Shown: positions 9,051 through 17,746 of the stretch, one piece after another
Position numbering within the stretch: position 1 is the stretch's first letter
How the letters are laid out: the number at the start of each line of letters is the position of its first letter
Assembly (NCBI RefSeq): GCF_022271435.1
Contig: NZ_JAFIQY010000013.1
Coordinates: forward strand, 62,001-126,000
DNA from: Streptomyces monomycini
GTDB taxonomy: Bacteria; Actinomycetota; Actinomycetes; Streptomycetales; Streptomycetaceae
Direction of reading: 5' to 3'
DNA length: 64,000 bases
Made by a program: the position numbers and the translations under genes
Notes under the pieces: generated by a model
Database searches by the model: none
What the model was told of the DNA's origin: nothing
Seen by the model: the letters and a program-made list of their open reading frames with translations, nothing else

Positions 9051-9378
9051 CGCAGTTCCTTCCAGAAGTCTTGGGGGCGATGGCATAAGGCCGCATAAGC
9101 GCCCATCCAAGGGAGGACGGGAATGTACCACCGGAACACTCCGGGCGGAAACGCCGCCCGCGAGTCAGGTCACAGTATGGAGACGGTCATTGATCGCGTA
9201 CGACTTAGCCAACTTCGGCATCGACAGCGGCGGCGTTATCTGGCCACACTTTTCAGCCAGGACCCCGGACCGGGCCGCTTTTGCGGCCTCAACACGATGG
9301 ACCGAACCGTTCGGGGCGTTATGCTCACCGCGCCCTACTGCGCCATGGCAGGCGCAACTAGTTCGAGAGGCATACTCG
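9051..9378. promoter_or_regulatory. Divergent intergenic region between secreted-protein operon and toxin gene
   Basis: This 328-base region separates the minus-strand secreted-protein pair from the plus-strand toxin gene, so it should hold promoters for both. No clear hexamers or operator repeats were recognised. Frames crossing it lack support. A ribosome-binding site (GAGAGG at 9365-9370) closes it on the right. Confidence 0.45.
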
Positions 9379-12300
9379 GTGAGACAAAGAGCCTTCCTCG
9401 TGAAGGTGAAAAGAAAGTGGACGCACGCCTCACGCGTGGTGATCCTCGGCTCCCTTCCCCTGGCGCTCGTCGCGGGGTCCCTGGCCACCGCACCTGTCTT
9501 CGCGGCCGACACGGACGACGAATCAGGTACGACGACGATCACCGACCGTGGTCGGATCGTCGAGTTCTGGAAGGCCGGCGGGCCGGGTGTCAAGGCGGCC
9601 GCCGAAGCTGCCCTGCTCGGTTCCGACGACGACGTCCAGCGGTTCCTGACGGACGTACGGATACGCGCCCAGGCCCAGGACGACCGCTTGGAAGGCCTGA
9701 AGATCCACTCTTTGGGCGGCGTCAATGTGCAGGCTGCGGCCGAGAAGGCGTTGAGCGGCAGCCGTGAGGAGTTGGAGGCGTTCCTCAAGGACGGCTGGGA
9801 GAAACCGCTGGCAGCCGATCAGCGCATTCAGGCCCTCCAGGCAGTCAGCAACGGCGGGCGCAACGTTCAGGAAGCCGCCAAGGTCGCGCTCAACGGCACG
9901 CCCGACGATGTCCGGGCATTCGTCAACGGGGGACGCGCCACCGCCGAACGGGCGGACGACCGGATTCGGGTGCTGCAACTCCTGAGCACCGGCGGCCCTG
10001 CGACCAAGGAAGCTGCCAAAGTCGCACTGTCCGGCAGCGCGGACGACATCAAGGAGTTCCTCAACGTCGGTCAGGACGTGGCGGCCTCCCGTGACCAGGA
10101 GCTCGCCACCGTCGAGCAGTTGGCCGAGCGGGCCAAAGAAGCCGGTGACCGGGCCAAGCGGGAGACGGACGCTGCCAAGGAAGCCTCCGACCGCGCGGTG
10201 ACCGCCTCCGCGCTGGCCAAGAAGGCTGCGGAGAAGGCGGCCAACGAGACCGCCGCGGCCAAGAAGAACAGCCTGGAGGCGGCGACCGCTGCCAACGAGG
10301 CCGCCGAGGCCGCCCGGGGCGCCGCCCGCGCCGCCCAGCAGGCCATCAATGCCGCGGCACGGGCCAACGCCGCCGCACGGGTGGCCGCCAACGCCGCTTC
10401 CCGCGCGGCGGCCGCCGCGGCGGGCGCGGCCAACGCCGCCGCACGGGCCAACAGTGCCGCCGCCGACGCGGCCAACGATGCCTCCAAGGCGTCCGCCGCC
10501 CGCAAGGCGGCTGAGACGGCCCGCGATGCGGCCAAGGGAGCCAAGAAGGCGGCCCAGGCCGCCGACCAGGCGAAGGTGGCGGCGACCGAGGCCGGTAAGG
10601 CCGCCTCCGCGTCCCTGAATGCCAGTGCCAACGCCGACGCCGCGGCCACCGCCGCCGGTCAGGCCAGCGGCTACGCCGACGCGGCTGGGGTCGCCTCGGC
10701 CGAGTCCCGCGCGGCCGCCGCTCAGGCCCGCCGACACGCCGCAGAGGCCACCCGCGCCGCCAACGCCGCCACAGCCCTGGCACGGCAGTCCGCAGACGCT
10801 GCGGAGCGGGCTCGCAACGCCGCCAACAAGGCGGCCGAGCACGCCGAGCGGGCGGCCGATGCCGCCGAGGAAGCGGCCAAGCATGCAGGTGAGGCTGACA
10901 AGGCAGCCGGCCAGGCCGAAGCTCACGCGAAGGCTGCCCATATCGCCGCGGATGCCGCCACCGATGCGGTGAAGCAGGCCGGCATCACCCACCAACTGGC
11001 CGCCAAGGCGGAGGCCGAGGGCCTGGCCATCCGCACCGCGGACGCCGTCGAGAAGGCCACGGACCTCAAGGAGGAGGACGACCGCCGCAAGGCCGAGGAA
11101 GCCGCCGCCTCCAAAGAGTTCCAGGCGCTGAACAGCGAGGCCGACAAGCTCGCCACCGAGGCCGCGGGCCCCGGCACACCCGTCGACCAGATCGTCGCCC
11201 AGGGCCGCAAGGTCGCGTTGCGCGCGCTGAAGAACCGTGGCCCGTGGAGCCAGGCGGCAGCTGAAGGCGCGCTGGCCGGTTCGGACCAGATGGTGGTCGC
11301 CTACATACGTACCCACCGGAAGGAAGCTACCGCGCAGGACGAGTACGCCCGGGTCGAGCGGCTCGCCGACGAAGGCATCTCGGAAGGGGTGCGGCAAGCC
11401 GCCGAGAAGGCACTGACCGGCGGTGCCGAGGCCATCAGCGCGTTTCTGCGCACCGGCCAGCACGAAGCCGCGAAGAGCGAGTACCGGGTCCGGGCGTTGC
11501 GGTCCAACAGCACCGGTGGCACCCAGGTCAAGGAAGCCGCCAAGGCCGCACTGAACGACGGCTCGCCCGAGAAACTGCGGGCCTTCCTCGACCAAGGCCA
11601 GTACACCGCCCGCGCCGCGGACGAGCGGGTGGCCGCCCTTCAGTTGATCAGCACCGGTGGTCCGGAAACCAAGGCCGCCGCCAAGATCGCACTGGCCGGC
11701 CCGCAACAGGTGCTGCACACCTTCGTCGAAGCCGGCCAGTACATGGCCCGCCGCAAGGACAACCTGGCCGCCGCCCACAGCGCACAGATCGACCGTCTGA
11801 TAGCCGGTGCCGCTTCGGTGGCCGCCACGGCGCAGCAGAACGCCCGCCTGGCGGATGAGCAGGCCGCCCGGGCTCGCAAGGCCGCGGACAAGGCCGAGGA
11901 GTACAAGAAGCAGGCCAAGGAGTCTGCCGACGAGGCCAAGAAGTACGCCGACCAGGCCAAGAGGTCCGCGGAACGCGCCGAAGCCTCCGCCCGCCAGGCA
12001 GCCGAATCCGCAAAGCGGGCACGCGAGGCCGAGGCAAGCGCACACACGGCGGCACTTCGTGCCCAGGCATCCGCAATTCGCGCCGAGAACTCGGCCGAAC
12101 AGGCGCGCGGTTCCGCTGCCGACGCGCGGGCTGCCGCGGATCGGGCTCAGGCCGACGCTGTGGCGGCAGGCAAGGACGCTGACGCGGCTACCAAGGCCTA
12201 CGACGATGCCCACAGCGCTTATATGACCAAGAAGCACGCAGAGGAGGAGGCGGCGCGCCGCGACGCGGAACAGACGCGCATCAAGGAGATCGAAGCCGAC

Positions 12301-13443
12301 GATGCCGCGCTGGAGGCAGCAGACGCGGAAGAGGAGGACGGAGAGGACTTCACCTGGAACGACGGCCTCAAGCTGTTCCTCGACGCTGTCGGCAGTACCT
12401 CCATTCCCGGGCTCAGCAATGCCGCCAACGGCATCAATTGCGGCCTGTACATGAAGGACGGGGAGTACCTCGACGCCGCGACGTCCTGCGTCGCCGCGGG
12501 AACGGGTGCTGGGTTCGTCAACGCGGGCAAGGCCGGCAAGGGCATGTCCAAGCTCTGGGGTTTCGTCAAGAAGTCTTTTGGTCGCGGCAAGAGGCGGCCC
12601 GACGACTGCCCGACGAAGAACAGCTTCGCACCCGGTACGCCCGTGCTGATGGGCGACAGGACCACCAAGCCGATCAAGAACATCATGATCGGTGACAAGG
12701 TGGTCGCCACAGACCCGGCGACCGGCCGAACAGAGGCACGACCGGTCGACGACGTCATCGTGGGGTACGGTGAGAAGCATCTGGTGGAACTCGTGGTCGA
12801 CACCGACGGGACCCGGGGCAACGCCACCGGCACCATCACCGCTACGGACAACCATCCCTTCTGGACGGGCGACCGCAAGGCATGGTCCCCGGCCGGCGAG
12901 ATCAAGCCGGGCACCACACTACGGACTGCGAACGGCTCGTGGGTCAAGGTCATTCACGTCCACGCTTGGGACGCACTCCAGCAGGTTTACAACCTCACCG
13001 TGAACGGTATCCACACCTTCTACCCGCTCGTTGGCGAAGCGCCCGTGCTGGTGCACAACTGCGGCGACCTCGACAAGGACGAGGGGATTTACGGAGCCCA
13101 CGCCAAGTCGCATCTCGACAGGTCCGATGACGACATCAGAAGGCGGGCACCGCTAACGGACTCAGGTTACGCTTCCACCATAGATGGAAGTAGGGCTCAG
13201 GACCTGATCAATGCGACGTTGAAAGAAGGAAAACTCAGCCCTAACGAGTGGGCACAGAAGAATCATGCACACGGCCTCAAACGGATCTGGAAAAAGAAGT
13301 TCGACGCACCGATCGGCCGTGTAGCACACAAGAGCGGAGAGGTTAAAGACGCTTATACGCTCGAAGTGATCGTGCTACGTATTGAGCAGAAGGGAAGTGG
13401 CCACAAGGGAGGATGGGTCGTGCACACAATCAAGGCTAGTTAG
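9379..13443 (+). CDS. Secreted polymorphic toxin: ALF repeats, coiled coils, Hint, C-terminal toxin domain
   Basis: 1354 residues. The GTG at 9379 follows GAGAGG at 8-base spacing. A Sec signal ends near APVFAAD. ALF repeats follow (about residues 59-234; for example VQEAAKVALNGTPDDVRAF), then a very Ala-rich coiled coil (235-585), a second ALF cluster (591-798), a second coiled coil (799-991) and a pretoxin linker. A Hint autoprotease domain runs from Cys1077 (NSFAPGTPVLMGD) to VHNC at 1225-1228, the expected site for releasing the tip. The last 126 residues are the presumed toxin (GAHAKSHLDRSDDDIRRRAP, ASTIDGSRAQDLI, GGWVVHTI). The His motif and the spacing to ASTI resemble RNase-A-like bacterial toxins; this is inference. 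Two probable immunity genes follow. Confidence 0.88.
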   Translation: MRQRAFLVKVKRKWTHASRVVILGSLPLALVAGSLATAPVFAADTDDESGTTTITDRGRIVEFWKAGGPGVKAAAEAALLGSDDDVQRFLTDVRIRAQAQDDRLEGLKIHSLGGVNVQAAAEKALSGSREELEAFLKDGWEKPLAADQRIQALQAVSNGGRNVQEAAKVALNGTPDDVRAFVNGGRATAERADDRIRVLQLLSTGGPATKEAAKVALSGSADDIKEFLNVGQDVAASRDQELATVEQLAERAKEAGDRAKRETDAAKEASDRAVTASALAKKAAEKAANETAAAKKNSLEAATAANEAAEAARGAARAAQQAINAAARANAAARVAANAASRAAAAAAGAANAAARANSAAADAANDASKASAARKAAETARDAAKGAKKAAQAADQAKVAATEAGKAASASLNASANADAAATAAGQASGYADAAGVASAESRAAAAQARRHAAEATRAANAATALARQSADAAERARNAANKAAEHAERAADAAEEAAKHAGEADKAAGQAEAHAKAAHIAADAATDAVKQAGITHQLAAKAEAEGLAIRTADAVEKATDLKEEDDRRKAEEAAASKEFQALNSEADKLATEAAGPGTPVDQIVAQGRKVALRALKNRGPWSQAAAEGALAGSDQMVVAYIRTHRKEATAQDEYARVERLADEGISEGVRQAAEKALTGGAEAISAFLRTGQHEAAKSEYRVRALRSNSTGGTQVKEAAKAALNDGSPEKLRAFLDQGQYTARAADERVAALQLISTGGPETKAAAKIALAGPQQVLHTFVEAGQYMARRKDNLAAAHSAQIDRLIAGAASVAATAQQNARLADEQAARARKAADKAEEYKKQAKESADEAKKYADQAKRSAERAEASARQAAESAKRAREAEASAHTAALRAQASAIRAENSAEQARGSAADARAAADRAQADAVAAGKDADAATKAYDDAHSAYMTKKHAEEEAARRDAEQTRIKEIEADDAALEAADAEEEDGEDFTWNDGLKLFLDAVGSTSIPGLSNAANGINCGLYMKDGEYLDAATSCVAAGTGAGFVNAGKAGKGMSKLWGFVKKSFGRGKRRPDDCPTKNSFAPGTPVLMGDRTTKPIKNIMIGDKVVATDPATGRTEARPVDDVIVGYGEKHLVELVVDTDGTRGNATGTITATDNHPFWTGDRKAWSPAGEIKPGTTLRTANGSWVKVIHVHAWDALQQVYNLTVNGIHTFYPLVGEAPVLVHNCGDLDKDEGIYGAHAKSHLDRSDDDIRRRAPLTDSGYASTIDGSRAQDLINATLKEGKLSPNEWAQKNHAHGLKRIWKKKFDAPIGRVAHKSGEVKDAYTLEVIVLRIEQKGSGHKGGWVVHTIKAS

Positions 13444-13451
13444 CCTGAAAT

Positions 13452-13482
13452 GCCGGCGGCGTCCCAATGGGGCGCCGCCGGC
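13452..13482 (+). terminator. Hairpin between toxin and first immunity gene
   Basis: A perfect 10-bp stem (gccggcggcg at 13452-13461, complement at 13473-13482) with an 11-base loop begins nine bases after the toxin stop. It may end most toxin transcripts, attenuate read-through, or stabilise the toxin mRNA 3' end. Confidence 0.65.
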
Positions 13483-13518
13483 CAGCCCACCACCAGGAAA
13501 GAAAACGACAGCACGCAA

Positions 13519-13968
13519 ATGCGCTACCGAAACATTTTCACTTTCCTTGATGACATACAGGAAAGTCACGATCGGCTCACCAGCTTCTGCACCAAACTCG
13601 TGAAGCATCACGATTTTGGCTGCGAGGTCGGCGTGAGCCATCAGATCCGCATCGAAAAGGACGACAACGGCGAAACTCTGCACGTTCTTCTCAATCACCT
13701 GCTGACAATTCCAACAAGTCAAGACTTCTCCACCTTCAATGAGATAAGTTTGGACGCACGCCTCTCGGTGACACGAACCGGTTGTGCGGCACGGGTCGCC
13801 GTCGACGTCTGTCTCGACGCCGCGATGGGCAGCATCCCGGAAGGGGAACGAATCCTGCACGAGAGGCAGCTCGACGGCGTACTTCTCGAAGAGGCCGTCA
13901 CCTTCCTCAAGGACGCCGTGGACGAGCTGTGCCGGATGACGTATGTGCTTCAGGAACTGGAAGGGTGA
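13519..13968 (+). CDS. Probable immunity protein 1 (unknown family)
   Basis: 149 residues, soluble, no signal peptide, starting MRYRNIFTFLDDIQESHDRL. Its place right after a Hint-toxin gene, cytoplasmic character and size all fit an immunity protein that would bind the C-terminal toxin domain. Its C-terminal half is clearly related to the next gene product (shared pattern LSV ... C.ARVAV ... IL.E ... FL...VD.L). The ATG at 13519 is used; an AGGAAAG sequence 17 bases upstream is too far for a normal site, and the alternative ATG at 13450 would translate the hairpin. No database family was recognised. Confidence 0.7.
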   Translation: MRYRNIFTFLDDIQESHDRLTSFCTKLVKHHDFGCEVGVSHQIRIEKDDNGETLHVLLNHLLTIPTSQDFSTFNEISLDARLSVTRTGCAARVAVDVCLDAAMGSIPEGERILHERQLDGVLLEEAVTFLKDAVDELCRMTYVLQELEG

Positions 13969-13976
13969 CGAGAAAG

Positions 13977-14435
13977 ATGACTCACCACCTGGAATCCAAG
14001 CATCAGCGAGAAGTATTCGACCTTCTCGCGGCGCTGGAGAGCATCAATGAGCAGCTGGGGCGCCTCGCCCTCGAACTCCTCTTCACTCTCGGCGATGGAA
14101 TCACCCTGAAGCCCGACGTTGCCATCAGTCATCAGAGTGACGCAATCATCGTTTCTCTCGCACATGTGTATGAGTACGACGTGGAGTCGGGTTGGACGAC
14201 GCAGGACATCATCAGGATTACGGCGAGCCTCAGTGTCCGTCCCTCACTCTGCGACGCCCGAGTCGCGGTCGAATACCACCTTGCCAGTGTGCGCAACAGC
14301 CTACCTGCCAGATCTGGAATCCTACGGGAGCAGCATTGCCAAAAAGCCTCCGTCGAGGATGCGCTGATTTTTCTTCGAAAGGTCGTGGACGATCTGTGGG
14401 ATGAGGAAAACCTACTGGCGGCATTCATTCGTTGA
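13977..14435 (+). CDS. Probable immunity protein 2, paralogue of the preceding gene
   Basis: 152 residues starting MTHHLESKHQREVFDLLAAL, soluble, no signal peptide. It begins eight bases after the stop of the first immunity candidate (site GACGAGAAAG), so the two are translationally close. By eye the C-terminal regions align: ASLSVRPSLCDARVAVEYHL here against ARLSVTRTGCAARVAVDVCL there, then ILREQ...SVEDALIFLRKVVDDL against ILHERQ...LEEAVTFLKDAVDEL. This suggests tandem duplication followed by divergence. One copy may serve the adjacent toxin and the other a related or former toxin tip. The region after it is an insertion sequence. Confidence 0.7.
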   Translation: MTHHLESKHQREVFDLLAALESINEQLGRLALELLFTLGDGITLKPDVAISHQSDAIIVSLAHVYEYDVESGWTTQDIIRITASLSVRPSLCDARVAVEYHLASVRNSLPARSGILREQHCQKASVEDALIFLRKVVDDLWDEENLLAAFIR

Positions 14436-14471
14436 GGCTTTCTCGGAAAGCCGTACCGCGCAGGCCGTTCC

Positions 14472-15345
14472 TAAGGTCTGTCCCGTAAATGACCTTCGAC
14501 GCACTGGGTGACCTGCTGGTTTCTGCGTCACCCAGTAAGGACGAGGTTGTGCAGCCGGGCGATGCCGAGCATGGCGTGGTGGACACCGTCGCCTTTCAAG
14601 CGGCAGTCGCGCAGGATCTTCCATCCCTTCATGCGGGCGAAGACGTGCTCGACGCGGGCGCGGACTTTGCGGTGGCAAGAGCTGTGTTCCTCTTTCCAGG
14701 CGGGGAGTTCGGCCTCGCCTCTCTCGCGGCGGTGTGGGATGACCAGGCCGGTGCCCCGGTAGCCGCCGTCCGCGGTCACGGTGGTGTTGCCGACGGCGTC
14801 CTTGGCGCCGGACAGCTCCCATGCCCTGCAGTCGTTGCGGTTGCCGGGCAGCGGCCGGCCGACGGCGACCACGAACCGGGGGCCGGCGTCGATGACGACC
14901 TGGTGGTTGGTGGAGTACCGGTAGTTCTTGGACTGCTCGGCGATGCTGTGGTCGCGGGTGGGGACCAGGGTACCGTCCAGGATCAGCACGGTGCCCCTTG
15001 CGGAACCGCTTGCGCTGCTGGAGCGCGAGCGCGGGCCCGAGGTGGTCAATGATGCGGTCCGCGGCCGACTTCGACACCCCGAACAGCGGAGCCAGTTGGC
15101 GCAGGGTCAGGTTCGTGCGCCAGTAGGCGGCGACCAGGAGCACGCGGTCCTCCAGCGGCAGACTCCAGGGCCGGCCCTTGCGCACCGGGTCCGCGCCCTC
15201 ACGCCGGAGCACGGTGATCAGCTTGCCGAACTGGCGCGAGCCCAGCCCGGTGAACGGGGCTGTCCAGGAGGGCTCCGACGCCGTGATCACACCAGACACA
15301 GCGAGATCATCTCATCCGTGACCAGCAGTTACGGGACAACCCTTA
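14472..15345 (-). mobile_element. IS5-family insertion sequence
   Basis: Bounded by inverted ends reading taaggtctgtcccgtaa on the left and, in reverse, taagggttgtcccgtaa on the right. It holds a single transposase gene in two overlapping frames on the minus strand. The right end abuts the IS4-like element. Exact end bases are approximate. Confidence 0.75.
14528..15299 (-). pseudogene. IS5-family transposase in two frames
   Basis: The first part, from a GTG at 15299, has the helix-turn-helix-type N-terminus (LTLRQLAPLFGVSKSAADRI) up to RKRFRKG. The second frame continues TVLILDGTLVPTRDHS (first catalytic Asp), VTADGGYRGTG (second Asp) and RARVEHVFARMKGWK (Glu), ending at 14528. The switch falls at a run of four G on the coding strand (14994-14997). 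Removing one G restores the expected RKGTVLI. It is either a disabling insertion or a programmed frameshift, which some IS5 elements use. Confidence 0.75.
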
Positions 15346-15348
15346 GAG
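15341..15348. repeat. Target-site duplication, left copy
   Basis: CCTTAGAG, repeated directly at 16808-16815 on the other side of the IS4-like element. Confidence 0.8.
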
Positions 15349-16807
15349 GCAATGCCGTTGCCTTAAAGATTCGTGGGTGGAGCTCGTTGGATGCGGACGG
15401 CTTGGACGCCGACGCGAGTGGGCTGGGGCCAGTTGTGGTGTTCGGCCCGTTTGAGCCGGTAGTTGGACATCTTGCGTTTGACCCCGCGGGGCTGGCTGCG
15501 CAGACGTCTGATGGGCAGGAGCCGCTCCAGCAGGTCGTGCTCGAGCAGGACCAGCGCGGCGACCAGGAGATCAGGGGGAAAAACGGCCCGGCGTGACGGT
15601 CACGCTGCGCCAGGCCGAGCGCAAAGTCTCGGTGAAAGAGATCCGGTCCGGATCCAGGCCGCCGGCGGCGGCCGTGCGGAACATCAGCTCGCGCAGGGCC
15701 CGGTGGACCAGCAGGCGGGCCCAGATCTGCTGCAGCACCCCGTCCGGGGTCTTGCTGCTGAGCACGGTGCGGGCACCGCGCTGGCGGGTCTTGAGCTCGG
15801 CGAAGACCGACTCGGCCTCCCAGCGCTCCTGGTAGAGCGCGGCCAGTTGCCGGGCCGGGAAGCGGCGGACATCGAGCAGGCTGGTCACCAGCCGGCAGTC
15901 GTCGGCCGCCGCACGGCCGGAGCCCTCGAGCCCGCAGGCCACAACCCGGACGGGGACCGGATCCTGCTTCGCGCGGTCGGTCGTGGCGTGGAGGCGGGAG
16001 ATCCAGGAGCCGTCCCGCAGCACCCGGTCGGCGGGCAGGACGCGGTTGGCGGGCACCCGCCACAACAGCTCGGCGCCACTTCCGGTGAAGGCCCGCCACA
16101 ACGGCACGCCGAAAAACTCGCGGTCCGCCAGCACCAGCTGGCTGGGCCCGCAGGAGCGGGGCAGGCGACGGACCAGGGTGACTTCCCCGGTGCGGCAGCC
16201 GGCCAGCTCGGCGTCGAGGATCAGGTGCGTGCCGGTCTCCACCAGGCAGGCCGTCCGCACCTGCGGGAAGGAGCACTTGTCCGGGCCGCGGGCGTTGCCC
16301 GGGCGGCCGAAGGCGGCCTCGTTGGCCACCGTGTCGGCGACGTCCCAGCAGGTGCCGTCCGCCGCCGGCAGCCGCAGGCCCCGCCAGAACACTCCCGGCG
16401 TGTCCTCGGTGCCCAGCGGTTTCGCCGTCGTGGTGAACAGCACCCGCAACGGCTCGCTGCCCAGCCGCTGCCGGGCCCGGAGCAGGGAGGACTTCGCCGG
16501 AATGCGCCACTCGCCCAGCAGTCCCAGCCCCCGCAGGCCCTCGACCAGGTGGCGCATGACGTCCAGATAGGGAGCGGGCGAGAACAGGGCCAGGCCCAGC
16601 ACGAAGTACACCACCAGCCGGGCCGGCAGCAGGCGTCTGCGTTGCTCCACCCGCCCGCAGGCCGCCACCACCCGATCCACCAGACCCGGCGGATACACCC
16701 AGGTCAACAGCCCCAGACCGGATAAGTCAGACACACTCACAGACACCGGCACCACCCCGGGAGCAGTACACAGAAGCCTACGCCGAGCAGTAAGACAACG
16801 GCATTGC
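15349..16807 (-). mobile_element. IS4-family insertion sequence with 8-bp target duplication
   Basis: The ends are gcaatgccgttg on the left and its exact complement caacggcattgc on the right. The element is flanked by an 8-bp direct repeat, CCTTAGAG, at 15341-15348 and 16808-16815. That is a typical target-site duplication and fixes the element ends. It inserted precisely at the junction between two other insertion sequences. Confidence 0.85.
15363..16755 (-). pseudogene. IS4-family transposase, frameshifted near the C-terminus
   Basis: The first 394 codons read cleanly: an N-terminal domain (RLVVYFVLGLALFSPAPYLD), LPAADGTCWDV, LVLADREFFG (Asp) and LYQERWEAESVFAELKTRQR, the Y..R.ExxF..LK signature that carries the catalytic Glu. 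A stop follows at 15571. One base out of frame, the protein continues PDLLVAALVLLEHDLLERLL and RGVKRKMSNYRLKRAEHHNW to a stop at 15363. A one-base change in the T/C homopolymer near 15580 explains the break. All catalytic residues precede it, so partial activity cannot be excluded. Confidence 0.8.
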
Positions 16808-16815
16808 CCTTAGAG
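16808..16815. repeat. Target-site duplication, right copy
   Basis: CCTTAGAG, the partner of 15341-15348. It overlaps the left inverted repeat of the next IS5-like element, so the IS4 element landed in that terminus. Confidence 0.8.
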
Positions 16816-17746
16816 GGTGTCTGAGAAGTCCTGGTCAGGACAGTGATCTACCGATGCGGTGCAGCAGAAGCAGTACGGTCGCCAAGTAGATCGCGTTCTC
16901 CTGGCTGGCGGCCAAGTACTCGTAATCCTTGGACAGCCGCCGGTAGCGGCCCAGCCAGGCGAAACTCCGCTCGACCACCCAACGCCAGGGAACAACCGCG
17001 AACCTCGGCACCACGCGTGGCGGAGCATCGGCCCTGGCCCACGTGCTGCGGAAGCCGCCGTCCGCGCGCTGGACGATCTGGATGGTGATCCCGGTGCCCT
17101 GACGGATCCAGTCCAGGCAGTCCCGGCCGCGATAGCCCTGGTCAGCCCAGATGTGCCGCAGCCGCGGGAACCAGCCTGCGCAGCGGGCCAGCAGCACGGC
17201 GGCGCCGTCCTGGTCACCGACACTGGCTGGGCTGACGCAGGCCGCGAGCACCAGGCTGAGGGTGTCGAGCAACAGGTGGCGTTTGATGCCGGCACCTTCT
17301 TGCCGCCGTCGTAACCGTGCCAGCCGCCGCGCTCGGTGGCCCGGACGCTCTGGCTGTCCACCACCCCGGCACTGGGCGTCGGCTCACGCCCCTGGCCGAC
17401 GCGTTCCCGGACCCGCCGGGCTGCGAGGATCTCCTCCCAGCGGCCCTCGATCCGCCACTGCCGCCAGTAGTGACAGACGGTCTGGTAAGGCGGGAGATCG
17501 TGTGGCAGCAACCGTCAGGCGCAGCCCGCCCGCACCCAGTAGGCGAGGGCGTTGATGAGCTCGCGACGTGAGTGTTTCGGCGCCGCCCGCCCGGCTTCGG
17601 CGGCGGCACCAGCGGCTCAAGCACCGCCCACTCCGCGTCAGACAGATCCGTCGGGTATGCACGACGCTGCCCGGCCATCCCGGCCTCCCCCAACACAGCA
17701 ACTACCGACTCGCCTGCCTTGAACGGGACTTCTCAGACACCCTCTA
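16811..17746 (-). mobile_element. Second IS5-family insertion sequence
   Basis: Delimited by a perfect terminal inverted repeat of about 20 bp, GAGGGTGTCTGAGAAGTCC at 16813-16831 and its complement at 17726-17744. It carries a broken transposase gene and lies directly against an IS630 remnant on its right. Confidence 0.85.
16835..17696 (-). pseudogene. IS5-family transposase, multiply broken
   Basis: The frame starts MAGQRRAYPTDLSDAEWAVL near 17677 and loses frame after KPGGRRR, where one G is missing. The continuation ELINALAYWVRAGCA meets a TGA where Trp is expected. MLPHDLPPYQTVCHYWRQWR then reads through VVDSQSVRATERGGWHGYDG to GGKKV, where another base is missing. The last frame carries HIWADQGYRGRDCLDW (Asp) and VPWRWVVERSFAWLGRYRRL (Glu). 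Two frameshifts and one nonsense codon show it is inactive, although its ends are intact. Confidence 0.85.

Noticed and set aside
9523..12855. 1110-codon minus-strand frame opposite the toxin gene
   Set aside because: A long shadow caused by the Ala-rich (gcc/gcg) codons. It has no plausible start, and its Gly/Val/Leu-rich sequence is the mirror of the coiled coils.
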